From the NCBI GenBank assembly GCA_000010565.1, contig AP009389.1:2790001-2854000 (forward strand): a stretch of 64,000 nt of DNA, written 5' to 3'. Positions within the stretch are counted from its first letter, which is position 1. Each line of letters starts with the position of its first letter. The notes beneath the pieces are model-generated. The model was not told the DNA's origin and did not search any database. It was given only the letters and a program-made list of their open reading frames with translations. Below are positions 24,925-37,073 of the stretch, in pieces. This DNA comes from Pelotomaculum thermopropionicum SI. GTDB lineage: Bacteria; Bacillota; Desulfotomaculia; Desulfotomaculales; Pelotomaculaceae. The position numbers were made by a program, and so were the translations under genes.

Positions 24925-25348
24925 TTGCCGGTACCTCCTTTTTTACCTTTTCCGGCTTCACCTTAAGAAACTTGGCCTTTGCCCGCACCGCAACGGTGCC
25001 GTCCGGCAAAAGCAGCCTGCCGGCCATTTCAATCAGGCGCCCTCTGGCCGAGGTCATGCTTGCCTCAACGGTCAGTCTTTCTCCCACCCGCACGGACCTG
25101 CTGTAGCGGGTGGTCATTTCCATGGTCATGGCGGTAATGCCCCTCATCCACAGCCACTGGGCCATTACTTCGTCCAGCAGGGTGGCAAGCAGCCCGCCGT
25201 GCACAATGCCGCGCCAGCCCTGGTGCACGGGGCCGGCAATAAAGTAAGAGCGGCAGACATCCCCGTCCTGCTCGAATTTCAGCTTCAACCCGACGGGGTT
25301 TTGGGGGCTGCACCCAAAGCACATGTTTTCATCCGGCGGTTTGCTCAT
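24917..25348 (-). CDS. PaaI-type hotdog-fold thioesterase
   Basis: This 143-residue hotdog protein has the core HQGWRGIVHGGLLATLLDEV, characteristic of PaaI/YiiD-type acyl-CoA thioesterases, followed by TMEMTTRYSRSVRVGE. An N-terminal segment with two cysteines (NMCFGCSPQNPVGLKL) is typical of this subgroup. It overlaps the start of the HD-domain gene downstream. Confidence 0.87.
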   Translation of the reverse strand: MSKPPDENMCFGCSPQNPVGLKLKFEQDGDVCRSYFIAGPVHQGWRGIVHGGLLATLLDEVMAQWLWMRGITAMTMEMTTRYSRSVRVGERLTVEASMTSARGRLIEMAGRLLLPDGTVAVRAKAKFLKVKPEKVKKEVPAIE

Positions 25349-25418
25349 ATCACTGCCCTCTTCCCGGTCAGATTCCTTTTCATTTTATTAAAATGATCCA
25401 TGCTCTAAACTTCTTAAA

Positions 25419-25448
25419 AAAATGTGCCGGGGCGTTCCGGCACATTTT
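25419..25448 (-). terminator. hppA terminator
   Basis: AAAATGTGCCGG (25419-25430) and CCGGCACATTTT (25437-25448) form a perfect 12-bp stem with a 6-nt loop, 15 bp after the hppA stop codon. A T-run follows on the minus strand. Confidence 0.85.
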
Positions 25449-25462
25449 CGACGCCTATCTGT

Positions 25463-27541
25463 TTAGCGGAACAAAACCGCGCCGATGATCAGAGAAACCG
25501 TACCCGCAACCTTGATCAGGGGGTTCATGGCGGGGCCGGAAGTATCCTTGCAGGGGTCTCCGACGGTGTCGCCGATAACCGCCGCCTGGTGGATCGGGTT
25601 GGGCTTGCCGTCGATCTTCTTCCCGCCCAGGTTGCCCGCTTCAATCCACTTCTTGGCGTTGTCCCAGGAACCGCCGGCATTGGCCAGGAACAGAGCCATC
25701 AGCACACCGGTGGCGGTCAGCCCGGCCAGGTAACCGGCCAGGGCCATGGCCCCCAGGCCGAAGCCGACAATCAAAGGAACAATAACGGCGACCAGGCCCG
25801 GAAAGATCATCTTGTTAATGGCGGCACCGGTGGCAATGCTGACGCAGCGGGCGTAATCGGGTTTCGCCTCGCCCTCCATGATGCCTTTTATTTCGCGGAA
25901 CTGGCGGCGCACCTCATTAACCATTCCATAAGCGGCATCGCCGACCGCCCGCATGGTGGATGCGCTTACCACAAAGGGTATTGACGCGCCGATCAAAAGC
26001 CCCACCAGAACCTGCGGGTTGTTCAGGTTGATTACCAGGTGGCCGTCTGTGAGCAGGTGCTGCAGTTTCGGGTTTCTGGCCACCTCGTCGGCGTAGGCCT
26101 GGAACAGGGCCAGCGCAGTCAGGGCGGCTGAGCCGATGGCAAAGCCTTTGGCAATGGCCGCGGTGGTGTTGCCCACGGCATCCAGTTTATCGGTTTTCTG
26201 GCGCACTTCGGGCGGCAGTTCGGCCATCTCGGCAATGCCGCCGGCGTTATCGGCAACAGGCCCGAAGGAATCCATTGCCACAACTATTCCTGCCGTGGAA
26301 AGCATGCCCATGGCGGCCATGGCAATCCCGTAAATGGCGTGGGAGGCGCTTTCCCAGCTGGCTACCCAGTACGCGAAGTAAATTGCTGCCGCAAAGAAAA
26401 GCATCGGGAAGAATACCGACTCCATACCCACCGACAGGCCGTGAATAACGTTGGTGGCAGGGCCCGTCTTGGAAGCCTCGGCTATCCGCAGGCAGGGCGG
26501 CCTGCTGTTGGAAGTATAGTACTCGGTCAGGGCACCGATGGCGACGTTGACGATCAGGCCGGCAGCTACGGCCAGGAAGATGCCCAGGGCGTCTTTGCCC
26601 GGGAAGGTCCAGGCGGACAGGAAGTAGACGCCGATGGCAGTCATAATGTTGGTGGCCCACAAGCCCAGATTCAGGGCCGCCTGCGGGTTGCCGCCCTCCC
26701 CGGTGCGCACGAAAAATGTGCCCAGAATAGAAGCTATAATGCCTACAGCGCCGACCACCAGCGGGAAGAGGGCCCCTTTGGGGCCGAAAATGGCGTTGCC
26801 GATAATCATGGCGGCGATGGTGGTAGCGGCATAGGACTCGAACAGGTCGGCCCCCATGCCCGCCGTGTCGCCGACGTTGTCGCCCACGTTGTCGGCAATG
26901 GTGGCCGGGTTGCGCGGGTCGTCTTCAGGTATGCCGGCCTCCACCTTACCCACCAGGTCTGCACCCACATCGGCGGCCTTGGTGTAAATGCCGCCGCCGA
27001 CCCGGGCAAAGAAGGCAATCGCGCTGGCACCGAAAGCAAAGCTGTTGATGACAACGGGATCTTTATAAATAAGGTACAGCACGGAAACGCCCAAAAGCCC
27101 AAGGCCGGCCACGGACAGGCCCATCACGGCGCCGGCCCGGAAGGAAACGTTCAGCGCCTTGCCCAGGCCGTGGCTGCGCGCGGCTTCGGCAGTGCGGGCG
27201 TTGGACTTGGTGGTGCTGTTCATGCCCAGGTATCCGGCAATGGCGGAACATACGGCGCCCACCAGGAAGGATATGGCCAGGGCGTCCCCTTTAATGCGCG
27301 GGTCCAGCCGCGGCAGGACCAGCACCAGCAGTACCGCCACAACCAGGGTGAAGGGAATCAGGGTTTTATACTGGCGGTTAAGATAGGCCATGGCGCCTTC
27401 CTGAACAGCTTCGGAAATCTGCTTCATCCTGGGGGTGCCCATGGGTTCCTTCATAATGCTGGCAAAAGTTACAAGTGCAAAGGCCAGGGCAACGGCCCCC
27501 GCAATTGCTCCGTACATGGCTAGTGTCATCGATTCCTGCAC
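25463..27541 (-). CDS. hppA: K+-dependent membrane-bound pyrophosphatase
   Basis: This 692-residue protein has about 16 membrane helices. It contains the signature [20 protein letters not shown], the acidic [20 protein letters not shown] cluster, [18 protein letters not shown] and the C-terminal [18 protein letters not shown]. The residue after GNTTA is Ala ([10 protein letters not shown]), the hallmark of the K+-dependent class; K+-independent enzymes have Lys there. It couples PPi hydrolysis to H+ or Na+ export, which is useful to energy-limited anaerobes. The pumped ion cannot be stated with confidence. It has its own terminator. Confidence 0.96.
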   Translation of the reverse strand: MQESMTLAMYGAIAGAVALAFALVTFASIMKEPMGTPRMKQISEAVQEGAMAYLNRQYKTLIPFTLVVAVLLVLVLPRLDPRIKGDALAISFLVGAVCSAIAGYLGMNSTTKSNARTAEAARSHGLGKALNVSFRAGAVMGLSVAGLGLLGVSVLYLIYKDPVVINSFAFGASAIAFFARVGGGIYTKAADVGADLVGKVEAGIPEDDPRNPATIADNVGDNVGDTAGMGADLFESYAATTIAAMIIGNAIFGPKGALFPLVVGAVGIIASILGTFFVRTGEGGNPQAALNLGLWATNIMTAIGVYFLSAWTFPGKDALGIFLAVAAGLIVNVAIGALTEYYTSNSRPPCLRIAEASKTGPATNVIHGLSVGMESVFFPMLFFAAAIYFAYWVASWESASHAIYGIAMAAMGMLSTAGIVVAMDSFGPVADNAGGIAEMAELPPEVRQKTDKLDAVGNTTAAIAKGFAIGSAALTALALFQAYADEVARNPKLQHLLTDGHLVINLNNPQVLVGLLIGASIPFVVSASTMRAVGDAAYGMVNEVRRQFREIKGIMEGEAKPDYARCVSIATGAAINKMIFPGLVAVIVPLIVGFGLGAMALAGYLAGLTATGVLMALFLANAGGSWDNAKKWIEAGNLGGKKIDGKPNPIHQAAVIGDTVGDPCKDTSGPAMNPLIKVAGTVSLIIGAVLFR

Positions 27542-27575
27542 TTCTAAATTACCCTCCTAACCAGATTCCTCTAAC

Positions 27576-27803
27576 CTATCTCCAGACAACCAGAACAAGG
27601 GCGCTGGCCGCAAATAATACCGCTAATACGATGGTGACCTTTCCAAGCAGCTCGTCCAGCCCTTTCTTCTTGCCGAAGAGCGTTTCGGCGCCTCCGGTTA
27701 TTGCCCCCGACAGGCCGGCACTCCTGCCCGACTGCAGAACGACCGCAGCAATAAGCAGGATGGAAAAAAGCACGTGAAAGACGGTAATTATTGTTTTTAA
27801 CAC
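27576..27803 (-). CDS. secG: preprotein translocase subunit SecG
   Basis: The likely start is GTG 27803, preceded at 7 nt by AAAGGAGG; the frame extends to 27830 without similarity. The 75-residue product has two membrane helices (TVFHVLFSILLIAAVVLQ and VTIVLAVLFAASALVLVV) and the intervening SGRSAGLSGAITGGAETLFG, the SecG signature. SecG assists SecYEA-dependent export. Its position after eno is the common Firmicute order. Confidence 0.92.
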   Translation of the reverse strand: MLKTIITVFHVLFSILLIAAVVLQSGRSAGLSGAITGGAETLFGKKKGLDELLGKVTIVLAVLFAASALVLVVWR

Positions 27804-27874
27804 GTATACACCTCCTTTAGCGGTACGCATGCCAGCTATTATAACACACTATGCAAAAGCTGACAATCGGACCG

Positions 27875-27899
27875 GGCTAAAAAACCGGATTTTTTAGCC
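27875..27899 (-). terminator. hairpin between eno and secG
   Basis: GGCTAAAAAA (27875-27884) and TTTTTTAGCC (27890-27899) form a perfect stem, followed on the minus strand by GGTCCGATTG. It ends the glycolytic transcript or attenuates read-through into secG. The lack of a T-run beyond the stem makes its efficiency uncertain. Confidence 0.55.
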
Positions 27900-27919
27900 G
27901 GCCGGCTGTGCTGTGCCTT

Positions 27920-29277
<1,358 letters not shown>

Positions 29278-30915
29278 CTACGCCGGCGCCTGCTTCTCCT
29301 CCTGCCGGCAGCACTTCTCCAAAGGGTGCACGTTCGCTTCTCTTGTAATCAGGGTCTGGCCGGTCATCTCGGCCGGTTTCGGGATGCCCAGCAGGTGCAG
29401 GATGGTGGGGGCCACATCCCGCAGGCTGCCGTCCCGCAGCGCAATGCCGGCGGTATCCCGCCCGATCAGGATGAACGGCACCGGGCTGGTGGTGTGGGCC
29501 GTATGAGGCTGTCCCTCTTCGTCCACCATCTCATCCGCATTGCCGTGGTCTGCCGTTATCAGGAGCGTGCCGTCCTTTTCCAGGACGGCCCGCGCCACCT
29601 TTCCAAGGCAGCGGTCGATTGTTTCTATGGCCTTTACCGTTGCCTTCATGTCGCCGGTATGCCCGACCATGTCGGGATTGGCGTAATTCATTATGATTAC
29701 GTCGTACTTGCCCGAGGCCAGCCGCTCCAGAAAGGTGCCGGTGACCTCGTTGGCGCTCATTTCGGGCTTCAGGTCGTAGGTGGCCACCCGCGGGGAGGGC
29801 ACCAGGATCCTGTCTTCGCCGGGGTATGGCTTTTCTAAGCCGCCGTTGAAGAAGAAGGTCACATGGGCGTACTTTTCCGTTTCGGCCAGGCGGAGCTGGG
29901 TCATGCCGTGCCTGCTTAAAACCTCGCCCAGGGTATTGCGCAGCTCCTGCGGCTGAAACGCCACCGGCGCCTTAATGGTCTTGTCGTAAAGGGTCATGCA
30001 GGTAAAATGCACGGCAGGGTAGCCCTGCTTTCTGGCAAACCCGGTGAAATCCTCGTCCACAAAGGCCCTGGTAATCTGGCGGGCCCGGTCCGGCCGGAAG
30101 TTAAAGAAAATAACGGCGTCGCCCTTCATTATTTTGGCGGCCGGCCCACCCGACCCGTTTACCACGACGGTGGGCTGGATAAACTCGTCGGTTTCATCCC
30201 TTCCGTACCCCAGGTCAACCGCCTCCAGCGGGCTTGTTGCCTGAATGCCCTCGCCTAAAACCATTGCGTTGTACGCCCGCTCGGTGCGGTCCCAGCGGCG
30301 GTCTCTGTCCATGGCGTAATAGCGCCCCATTACCGTTGCCACCGCCCCAAAGCCCAGTTCGCCCAGCTTCTTCCTTAACTGCTCGAAGTATTCTTTTGCG
30401 TTGGCCGGCGGCACGTCGCGCCCGTCCAGGAAGGCATGGACAAAGACGTTGCGCATGTTCTCGCGGGCGGCCAGGTCCAGGAGGGCGAAAAGGTGGCTGA
30501 TATGGCTGTGCACTCCGCCGTCCGATAAAAGCCCCATCAGGTGAAGGGCCTTATTATTCTCCCTGGCGTATCTCACCGCCTCCAGCAGGACTTCGTTCTT
30601 GAAAAAGGTCCCGTCCTTGATGGCGCGGCTTATTCTGGTAAGCTCCTGGTACACCACCCTGCCGGCGCCTATGTTCAAGTGTCCCACCTCGGAATTGCCC
30701 ATCTGGCCCTCGGGAAGCCCCACGTCCTCGCCGGAACAGCTCAGGGCACAGTGGGGGTAACCGGCCAGAAAGCTCTTGAAATTCGGTGTGCTGGCCAGGG
30801 CTATGGCATTGCCCCGGACATTGGAACTGAGGCCCCAGCCGTCCAGAACCACCAGCACCAGGGGCCTGCCGCCGGCATACCGGCCGCAGGGCGTTGCAGC
30901 TACGTCTTCCTTCAA
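29278..30915 (-). CDS. gpmI: 2,3-bisphosphoglycerate-independent phosphoglycerate mutase
   Basis: The best start is TTG 30915, 7 nt after GGAGG; the frame is open to 30945. The product, about 545 residues, has the alkaline-phosphatase-like metal sites LVVLDGWGLSS and ITADHGNADEM. The phosphoserine loop is GQMGNSEVGHLNIGAGR, and FVHAFLDGRDVPP and NFRPDRARQITRAF are also present. It interconverts 3- and 2-phosphoglycerate using Mn2+. It lies between tpiA and eno in the glycolytic operon. Confidence 0.95.
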   Translation of the reverse strand: MKEDVAATPCGRYAGGRPLVLVVLDGWGLSSNVRGNAIALASTPNFKSFLAGYPHCALSCSGEDVGLPEGQMGNSEVGHLNIGAGRVVYQELTRISRAIKDGTFFKNEVLLEAVRYARENNKALHLMGLLSDGGVHSHISHLFALLDLAARENMRNVFVHAFLDGRDVPPANAKEYFEQLRKKLGELGFGAVATVMGRYYAMDRDRRWDRTERAYNAMVLGEGIQATSPLEAVDLGYGRDETDEFIQPTVVVNGSGGPAAKIMKGDAVIFFNFRPDRARQITRAFVDEDFTGFARKQGYPAVHFTCMTLYDKTIKAPVAFQPQELRNTLGEVLSRHGMTQLRLAETEKYAHVTFFFNGGLEKPYPGEDRILVPSPRVATYDLKPEMSANEVTGTFLERLASGKYDVIIMNYANPDMVGHTGDMKATVKAIETIDRCLGKVARAVLEKDGTLLITADHGNADEMVDEEGQPHTAHTTSPVPFILIGRDTAGIALRDGSLRDVAPTILHLLGIPKPAEMTGQTLITREANVHPLEKCCRQEEKQAPA

Positions 30916-30932
30916 CGTCAAACCTCCAGCCT

Positions 30933-31700
30933 TCAGCCTATACAAGCTGCTTTTATTATTTCTACAAAACTTTTTACTTCCAGGCTGGCCCCGCCTACCA
31001 GGGCACCGTCGATGTCCGGCTGGGCCATCAGCCCCGCCGCGTTTTCCGGTTTGACGCTTCCCCCGTACTGGATGCGCATCGCCCCGGCCGCCCCGGCCCC
31101 GTACAGGTCTCTTACCAGGCCGCGGATAAAGCCTATCATCTGCTGGGCGTCCTGCTCCGAGGCGGTTTTGCCGGTGCCGATGGCCCAGACCGGCTCGTAG
31201 GCAATAACCAGGCCGCCAGCCTGTTCCGGGGTCAGGCCAGCCAGCCCGGACTCAGCCTGGCGCCGCACCACCTCTTCGGTAACGCCCGCCTCCCTTTCTT
31301 CAAGCGTCTCGCCGACGCACATGATGGGCGTAAGGCCGTGCGCCAGCGCGGCCCTTACCTTGCGGTTGACCTTCTCGTCGGTCTCCCCGAACAACTGCCT
31401 CCGCTCCGAATGCCCGATAATGACGTAGCTGCAGCCGGCGTCCTTGAGCATTAAAGGAGAGACTTCCCCGGTAAAAGCCCCGCTTTCCTCCCAGTGCACG
31501 TCCTGGGCGCCGACCGCAATGCCCGTGCCGCGCAGGGCCTCCGCCACCGGAACCAGGGCGGTAAAGGGGGGGCAAACGGCTATTTCGACGCCGTCCACCC
31601 CCGCCACGGCCGTTTTCAGCTCCTGCGCAAAGGCCACCGCTTCAGGCACCGTCTTGAACATCTTCCAGTTACCTGCGATGAGGGGTTTTCTCGCTGACAT
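30933..31700 (-). CDS. tpiA: triosephosphate isomerase
   Basis: This 255-residue TIM barrel has the substrate-binding Lys in AGNWKMFKT, catalytic His in [10 protein letters not shown], catalytic Glu in [17 protein letters not shown] (with the flexible loop) and the phosphate-binding [12 protein letters not shown] and VGGASL. It interconverts dihydroxyacetone phosphate and glyceraldehyde 3-phosphate. It is separated from pgk by only 14 bp, as expected in one operon. Confidence 0.97.
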   Translation of the reverse strand: MSARKPLIAGNWKMFKTVPEAVAFAQELKTAVAGVDGVEIAVCPPFTALVPVAEALRGTGIAVGAQDVHWEESGAFTGEVSPLMLKDAGCSYVIIGHSERRQLFGETDEKVNRKVRAALAHGLTPIMCVGETLEEREAGVTEEVVRRQAESGLAGLTPEQAGGLVIAYEPVWAIGTGKTASEQDAQQMIGFIRGLVRDLYGAGAAGAMRIQYGGSVKPENAAGLMAQPDIDGALVGGASLEVKSFVEIIKAACIG

Positions 31701-31714
31701 AAACAGGCCTCCGT

Positions 31715-32896
31715 TTATTTATCGAGCAGCGCCCTTACTCCCGGCAGTTGCTTCCCTTCCAGAAACTCCAGGGAAGCGCCGCCGCCGGTTGAGATATGGG
31801 TCATTTTGCCGGCTACGCCGGCCTTCTTGGCCGCCGCCGCCGTGTCACCGCCGCCGATTACGGTGACGGCGTTTAATTCGGCCAGCGTCCGGGCTATTGC
31901 TTCGGTGCCCCTGGCAAAAGGATCCATTTCAAAAACGCCCATTGGTCCGTTCCAGACCACGGTCCTGGCCGCCCTGAGGGCTTCGGTGAAAAGTCTGATG
32001 GACTCGGGCCCTATATCCAGGGCCATCCACTCCGCCGGGATTTGATCGACCGGCACCGTCCTTTGCTCCTGGCCGGGCGCCGGCCCCGGCGCCACCACCA
32101 CATCCACCGGCAGGAGGAGCTTTACTTCCCTGCTTCTGGCTTCTGCAATCAGCTTCCTGGCCAGGTCAATCTTGTCGGCCTCCAGCAGGGACTTACCGAC
32201 GCTGTACCCTTGTGCCTTCAGAAAGGTATTGGCCATCCCGCCGCCAATGATAACCGTATCGACTTTGGTCAGCAGGTTGAAAATTACTCCCAGCTTGTCG
32301 GAAACTTTCGAGCCGCCCACGACGGCTGCAAAAGGGCGCTCCGGGCTGGTCAGCAGCCTGCCCAGTATTTCCAGCTCTTTTTCCATCAGCAGGCCTGCCA
32401 CGGCCGGCAAAAACCCGGCAACGCCCTCGGTGGAGGCGTGGGCCCGGTGTGCGGTTCCAAACGCATCGTTTACAAAGACATCTGCCAGCTCAGCCAGTTG
32501 CCGGGCAAACTTCTCGTCGTTTTTCTCCTCCTCCGGGTGGAAACGGACGTTTTCCAGCAGCACCACGTCCCCGTCCTGCATCTGGGCAACGGCGGACCTG
32601 GCGGCTTCTCCCACGCAGTCGCCGGCCTTAACCACCGTTTTCCCCAGCAGTTCGGAAAGGCGCCTGGCAACGGGATCCATTTTGTACCTCTCGTCCACCC
32701 TGCCCTTGGGCCGGCCCAGGTGCGAAACCAGAATAACCCTGGCTTTTTGTCCGATAAGGTAGTTTATGGTGGGCACGGCCTCCTTTATTTTAACGTCATC
32801 GGCCACCCGGCCGTTTTCCATCGGCACGTTGAAGTCCACCCGCAACAGGACCCGCTTGCCCTTTACATCTATATCCCTTACCGTTTTTTTGGCCAC
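31715..32896 (-). CDS. pgk: phosphoglycerate kinase
   Basis: This 393-residue protein has the N-terminal substrate site [16 protein letters not shown] and [12 protein letters not shown], the hinge region, and the nucleotide-binding C-terminal half with [26 protein letters not shown] and [11 protein letters not shown]. The start [20 protein letters not shown] is typical. It makes ATP from 1,3-bisphosphoglycerate. It is the second gene of the gap-pgk-tpiA-gpmI-eno operon. Confidence 0.97.
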   Translation of the reverse strand: MAKKTVRDIDVKGKRVLLRVDFNVPMENGRVADDVKIKEAVPTINYLIGQKARVILVSHLGRPKGRVDERYKMDPVARRLSELLGKTVVKAGDCVGEAARSAVAQMQDGDVVLLENVRFHPEEEKNDEKFARQLAELADVFVNDAFGTAHRAHASTEGVAGFLPAVAGLLMEKELEILGRLLTSPERPFAAVVGGSKVSDKLGVIFNLLTKVDTVIIGGGMANTFLKAQGYSVGKSLLEADKIDLARKLIAEARSREVKLLLPVDVVVAPGPAPGQEQRTVPVDQIPAEWMALDIGPESIRLFTEALRAARTVVWNGPMGVFEMDPFARGTEAIARTLAELNAVTVIGGGDTAAAAKKAGVAGKMTHISTGGGASLEFLEGKQLPGVRALLDK

Positions 32897-33082
32897 ACTA
32901 ACACCTCCTCTCCAAAAATCTCTATAAAGCGCTGCAAATAACCGGCCGGCACAACCGGACCCGTTTTTACGCCGTCATGCAACCGCACATCAGGCTTTAC
33001 GGCCGCAATTTGTGCTCGCGCCCATTTTACAGCGCTTTACAGGGAGGAAAAAATTGCATCTTAAACTCTTTAAATAAAGTTT

Positions 33083-34126
33083 TTACCATCCTTTGGCGGC
33101 CATGTAGGAAGCCATGTCCAGAATCCGCTGGGAGTAGCCCCACTCGTTGTCGTACCAGGCAATTACCTTGGCCATGTTGCCGTCGATAACCATGGTGGAG
33201 AGGGCGTCCACCACGGCCGAATAGGGATTGCCGTTGAAGTCGATGGAAACAAGCGGCAGCTCGCAGTAATCCAGGATACCTTTTAAATGCCCCTGCGAGG
33301 CTTCCTTAAAAGCCCGGTTTATCTCGTCCGCGCTGGCCGGCCTGGCCAGTTCCACCACCAGATCCACCACCGAAACGTTGGGCACGGGCACCCGCATGGC
33401 AAAGCCGTTCAGCTTGCCCTTCAACTCGGGCAGCACCAGCGCTACGGCCCTGGCCGCCCCCGTGGTGGTAGGTATGATGGACATGTTGGCCGCCCTGGCC
33501 CGCCGCATGTCCCTGTGCGGCATGTCGAGAAGCTGCTGGTCGTTGGTATAGGCGTGAACCGTAGTCATCAGCCCCTTGACAATGCCGAACCTGTCATTTA
33601 AAACCTTGGCAACCGGGGCCAGGCAGTTGGTGGTGCAAGAAGCGTTGGAAACCACATGGTGCACCGCCGGGTCGTATTTTTCGTGATTAACGCCCATTAC
33701 CACCGTAAGGCACTCGCCGCCTTTGGCCGGGGCGCTCAGAATTACCTTCCTGGCGCCGGCCTCAAGGTGCTTTGCCGCTTCGTCCGGGTTGTTGAACCTG
33801 CCGGTGGATTCCACCACTATGTCCACACCCAGCTCTTTCCAGGGTAAAAGCAGGGGGTCTCCTTCGGCCAGCAGCCTTATTTTGCGGCCGTTAACCACTA
33901 TCGCGCCGTCTTCGGATTGTACGTCCAGATCAAAGGTGCCGTGGATGGAGTCATACTTGACCATGTGCGCCACAGAACGGGCGTAGTCATCCGACACCGG
34001 GATTCTCCTGGACTTGTGGTTGACCGCCACCACCTCCAGATCAGGGCGCTTGAGCGCACCTCTTAAAACGTCGCGGCCAATCCGCCCCAGGCCGTTGATC
34101 CCTATTCTGCACCCCATTTGTACCAT
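33083..34126 (-). CDS. gap: glyceraldehyde-3-phosphate dehydrogenase, type I
   Basis: This 347-residue protein has a Rossmann start [19 protein letters not shown], the active-site Cys in [17 protein letters not shown], and the C-terminal [37 protein letters not shown] and [13 protein letters not shown] are also conserved. Two Met codons (1 and 4) are near the ribosome binding site AAAGGGG; codon 1 is very close to it, so codon 4 may be the real start. It is the first gene of the glycolytic operon, about 160 bp after rpoN. No cggR-type repressor gene lies between them. Confidence 0.96.
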   Translation of the reverse strand: MVQMGCRIGINGLGRIGRDVLRGALKRPDLEVVAVNHKSRRIPVSDDYARSVAHMVKYDSIHGTFDLDVQSEDGAIVVNGRKIRLLAEGDPLLLPWKELGVDIVVESTGRFNNPDEAAKHLEAGARKVILSAPAKGGECLTVVMGVNHEKYDPAVHHVVSNASCTTNCLAPVAKVLNDRFGIVKGLMTTVHAYTNDQQLLDMPHRDMRRARAANMSIIPTTTGAARAVALVLPELKGKLNGFAMRVPVPNVSVVDLVVELARPASADEINRAFKEASQGHLKGILDYCELPLVSIDFNGNPYSAVVDALSTMVIDGNMAKVIAWYDNEWGYSQRILDMASYMAAKGW

Positions 34127-34241
34127 CCGCCCCTTTCAATAGTATACCTTAATAACCACTTTTTATTAAATTAGCATACACTCATTCTCCATCAGCCCGT
34201 CAGTTTCCTTCCGCCATAAGCCAACTTTCGACGATAAAAAT

Positions 34242-34268
34242 GGGGTACCGACCCTGTGCCAGTACCCC
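34242..34268 (-). terminator. rpoN terminator
   Basis: GGGGTAC (34242-34248) and GTACCCC (34262-34268) pair, and on the minus strand are followed by ATTTTTATCG, directly after the rpoN stop codon at 34289. The glycolytic operon is therefore transcribed independently. Confidence 0.75.
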
Positions 34269-34288
34269 TGCCGCTTTTATCCCCTATT

Positions 34289-35713
34289 TCAATACCTCTT
34301 CCTTTTTCTTATGGCCGCTATGCCCAGTTCGTCACGATACTTCGCCACAGTGCGCCGGGAAATCTTGATCCCCCTCTGCCTGAACAGTTCGGAGATTTTC
34401 TGGTCGTTTAGCGGACTTCTGGCGTCCTCCCCGGCTACAATCTCCTGGAGCATTTTCTTTATGCACTCGGCCGAAACCATGTTCCCGGCGGTATTGTTCA
34501 GGCCGGTGCAGAAAAAGTATTTCATCTCAAAAACGCCCTGCGGTGTCTGAATGTACTTGTTGGAGGTTGCCCGGCTCACCGTGGACTCGTGCAGGCCTAC
34601 CATCTCGGCCACCTTTTTCAGGTTCAGGGGCTTCAGATACTTGACGCCGTAGTCTAAGAAGTCCCTCTGCAGGTCGACCAGGCACTTCGCCACCTTGTAA
34701 AGGGTCAGCCGCCTCTGTTCTATGCTCCGGATCAGCCAGGCGGCGGCGTTCAACTTGCTCTCCACGAAGCGGCGGGTGCCGGAGTCGCAGTTTGTATTGC
34801 TGGAAAGAACCGAACGGTAGGTGGAGTTAATCGTAAGCCGGGGTATGGCCACGTCGTTGATCAGGATGACATACTCTCCTTCAACTTTTTCCAGCACAAT
34901 ATCAGGAACTATATAACGGGTGTCGTTAAGGTTGGAAAAGTTACGGCCAGGTTTTGGATCGAGGGTTCTTAAAACATCGGCGGCCTTCTGGACCTCCTGC
35001 ACCGTCACGCCCAGGCTCTGGGCGATCCGGTTCAGTTTGCCCTTGGCCAGATCAGACAGGTGCTCTTTAATTAGCTTATTAAGAATTTCGTTTTTTATAC
35101 CTAACTGACCGACTTGAATTAAGAGGCATTCTTCCAGGCTTCTGGCGCCCACCCCCGGCGGGTCAAACCCCTGGATTACTTTCAACACCTTAAATACCCT
35201 GGAAGTGCTGACATTCAGGCAGGCGGCCACTTCTTTCAAAGGAACCCTGAGGTAGCCGTTTTCGTCAATATTGCCGATCAGGTATTCCCCAATAAGCTTG
35301 TCCTTTCCGCGGCAAGGGCTCAAGTTGAGCTGGGTGGTGAGATGCTCGGTCAGCGTGGGCATCTGGTACAGAAAGTTCTCGTAGCTGTACTCCTGCTGGT
35401 CCTGCCACCTTTCCTGGCGGAAAATGCCCGGATCGTCGCTGCTCTCCTGCAAGTACTCTTCCCAGTCCAGGTCGTACTCCGGTCCTCCTCCATCGGGTTC
35501 CGGCTCCACAGTCGGCTCGAACTCTTCCTCCCTGCCGTAATCGTCGTCAGTCAGCTCCAGCATGGGATTCTCCTGGAGCTGCTGCTCGATGTACATGGAA
35601 AGCTCAAGGGAGGAGAGCTGCAACACAGTGATGGCCTGGCGCAATTCGGGGGTCATGATTAACTTTTGGGTCTGCTCCATGTTAAGACCATAACCCATTC
35701 GCATTGCGTTCAC
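34289..35713 (-). CDS. rpoN: RNA polymerase sigma-54 factor
   Basis: This 474-residue protein has the Gln-rich activator region (MEQTQKLIMTPELRQAITVL), an acidic linker, the core-binding region (DPPGVGARSLEECLLIQ), the helix-turn-helix region (MVGLHESTVSRATSNKYIQ) and the RpoN box near the C-terminus (ISRRTVAKYRDELGI). It directs transcription from -24/-12 promoters and needs an AAA+ activator; none is in this window. Its place directly upstream of gap is characteristic of this group of Firmicutes. Confidence 0.96.
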   Translation of the reverse strand: MNAMRMGYGLNMEQTQKLIMTPELRQAITVLQLSSLELSMYIEQQLQENPMLELTDDDYGREEEFEPTVEPEPDGGGPEYDLDWEEYLQESSDDPGIFRQERWQDQQEYSYENFLYQMPTLTEHLTTQLNLSPCRGKDKLIGEYLIGNIDENGYLRVPLKEVAACLNVSTSRVFKVLKVIQGFDPPGVGARSLEECLLIQVGQLGIKNEILNKLIKEHLSDLAKGKLNRIAQSLGVTVQEVQKAADVLRTLDPKPGRNFSNLNDTRYIVPDIVLEKVEGEYVILINDVAIPRLTINSTYRSVLSSNTNCDSGTRRFVESKLNAAAWLIRSIEQRRLTLYKVAKCLVDLQRDFLDYGVKYLKPLNLKKVAEMVGLHESTVSRATSNKYIQTPQGVFEMKYFFCTGLNNTAGNMVSAECIKKMLQEIVAGEDARSPLNDQKISELFRQRGIKISRRTVAKYRDELGIAAIRKRKRY

Positions 35714-35833
35714 CCCTCAAGAAAAAGACGCTTCTTAGATTATCTTAAATTCTCTAAAAGACGGGCTTTTTCCTGCCGGAATTGCCTTCGCGACAGAATA
35801 TTCGTCAGGTAATTGTTTCATTCGACACATTTT

Positions 35834-36445
35834 TTACAGGCCGGACGGCTGCCTCAATTCATTTCTGCGCCAGGCCAAAAGGAGAAAGGCCGTGATCAAA
35901 ACCGAAAGTCCTACTGCCGAAAGCACGGCCAGCCCGGCCTGTCCTTCGGCAAAGAGATAGGGATGAAGCCCCGCGCCGTAATCCATCAGATCGTTAAAAA
36001 ACATCCACGCCCCAGCCGCCAGAATTGCCCCGTAATTAAGCCGGAGGGGCTTAAGAAAGGCCGCCCCTTCAACGGCCATACCCAGGTGGGAAAGCCAGAG
36101 TACCGCTTCCGTAAGCCCGGCCGGCCCGCCGCCAAGCCAGTAATGGGTAATCAGCGCTATAGCCCAGATGCCGTATTTTATGCAAACGGCAAAGGCAACG
36201 GCCGGAAACAGAAGGCCGCCCGCGCCGGCCAGGCGGAAGGCCAGCGCCAGGGCAAAAAGGCTGGTGGACAGCGGGCTGTCCGGCACAAAAGGCCAGAAAT
36301 AAAGGGGGGTTTCGGCAAGCTGCTGGCGGTACCAGCAGTAGCCGTAAACCGATCCAGCCGCGTTGATTGCCACCAGGGGCACCATAAAGCGCGCCTGCCA
36401 GGGGTTCCGCCAGAAATCCCTCCAGAGCCTTACCAGCAAATCCAA
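35834..36445 (-). CDS. DUF1405-family membrane protein
   Basis: This 203-residue protein has about six membrane helices, a basic start (MDLLVRLWRDFWRNPWQARF) and the recognisable segments GYCWYRQQLAETPLYFWPFV, CPDSP-type turn and LMDYGAGLHPYLF. These fit the DUF1405 (YpjA-like) family of unknown function. It stands alone, with 120-135 bp gaps on each side. Confidence 0.75.
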   Translation of the reverse strand: MDLLVRLWRDFWRNPWQARFMVPLVAINAAGSVYGYCWYRQQLAETPLYFWPFVPDSPLSTSLFALALAFRLAGAGGLLFPAVAFAVCIKYGIWAIALITHYWLGGGPAGLTEAVLWLSHLGMAVEGAAFLKPLRLNYGAILAAGAWMFFNDLMDYGAGLHPYLFAEGQAGLAVLSAVGLSVLITAFLLLAWRRNELRQPSGL

Positions 36446-36581
36446 ATCTATCTTTCCTTTAATTTACATTATATGTAAACAGTTCGTTAAATATTTCCTG
36501 CCGCTTTAGCTGCTTTTACCGCCGGCGGGCATATACCGGCCTGAGGGCGGCCGCCCGGCCTTAAACCTGCTCTTTGCCGCT

Positions 36582-37073
36582 TTAGTTCCGGGTGCCGCGC
36601 CTGACAACCGCCGGCACTCCGGCCGCCAGGGCGCCGGGGGGAATATCGCGGTTAACCAGGGAACCGGCCCCGATCACGGCCCCGTCGCCAATGCGGACGC
36701 CGGGCAAAATGGTGACGTTCGAACCTATCATTACATTGGAGCCTATTTCCACCGGGCCCTTCCGGTACTCATGCACCAAAAACTCGTGGGTGAGAATGGT
36801 GGCGTTGTAGCCGATAACGGTGTTATCACCCACCGAGATGAGGTGGGGGTAAAAAATGTCCAGCATGGCCATCAGCCCGACGGACACATCTTTTCCGATC
36901 TTCACGCCGAGAAGGCGCCGGTACAGAAAATTTTTCAGCTCTAAAAAGGGAAGGTAGCGGCACAAAGTAATGACCAGGAAATTAAAAGAAACCCGGGTCA
37001 GCCCGACCAGCCGGAAGGAATACCGCATCGAATTCTTCCCGCCTGGGGAAGGAAACCTTTCGACCCTTCTCAT
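36582..37073 (-). CDS. hexapeptide-repeat acyltransferase
   Basis: This 163-residue left-handed beta-helix protein shows the [LIV]-G-x4 periodicity: [26 protein letters not shown] and [20 protein letters not shown], ending VPAVVRR. It resembles maltose/galactoside O-acetyltransferase-like enzymes. An N-terminal segment (about 1-50) precedes the helix. It overlaps the whiA stop codon by 4 bp, so it is translationally coupled to whiA. The acceptor is unknown. Confidence 0.87.

Noticed and set aside
26339-27523. 394-residue plus-strand open frame
   Set aside because: It is the complement of hppA; composition is His/Gly-rich and unlike a protein family.
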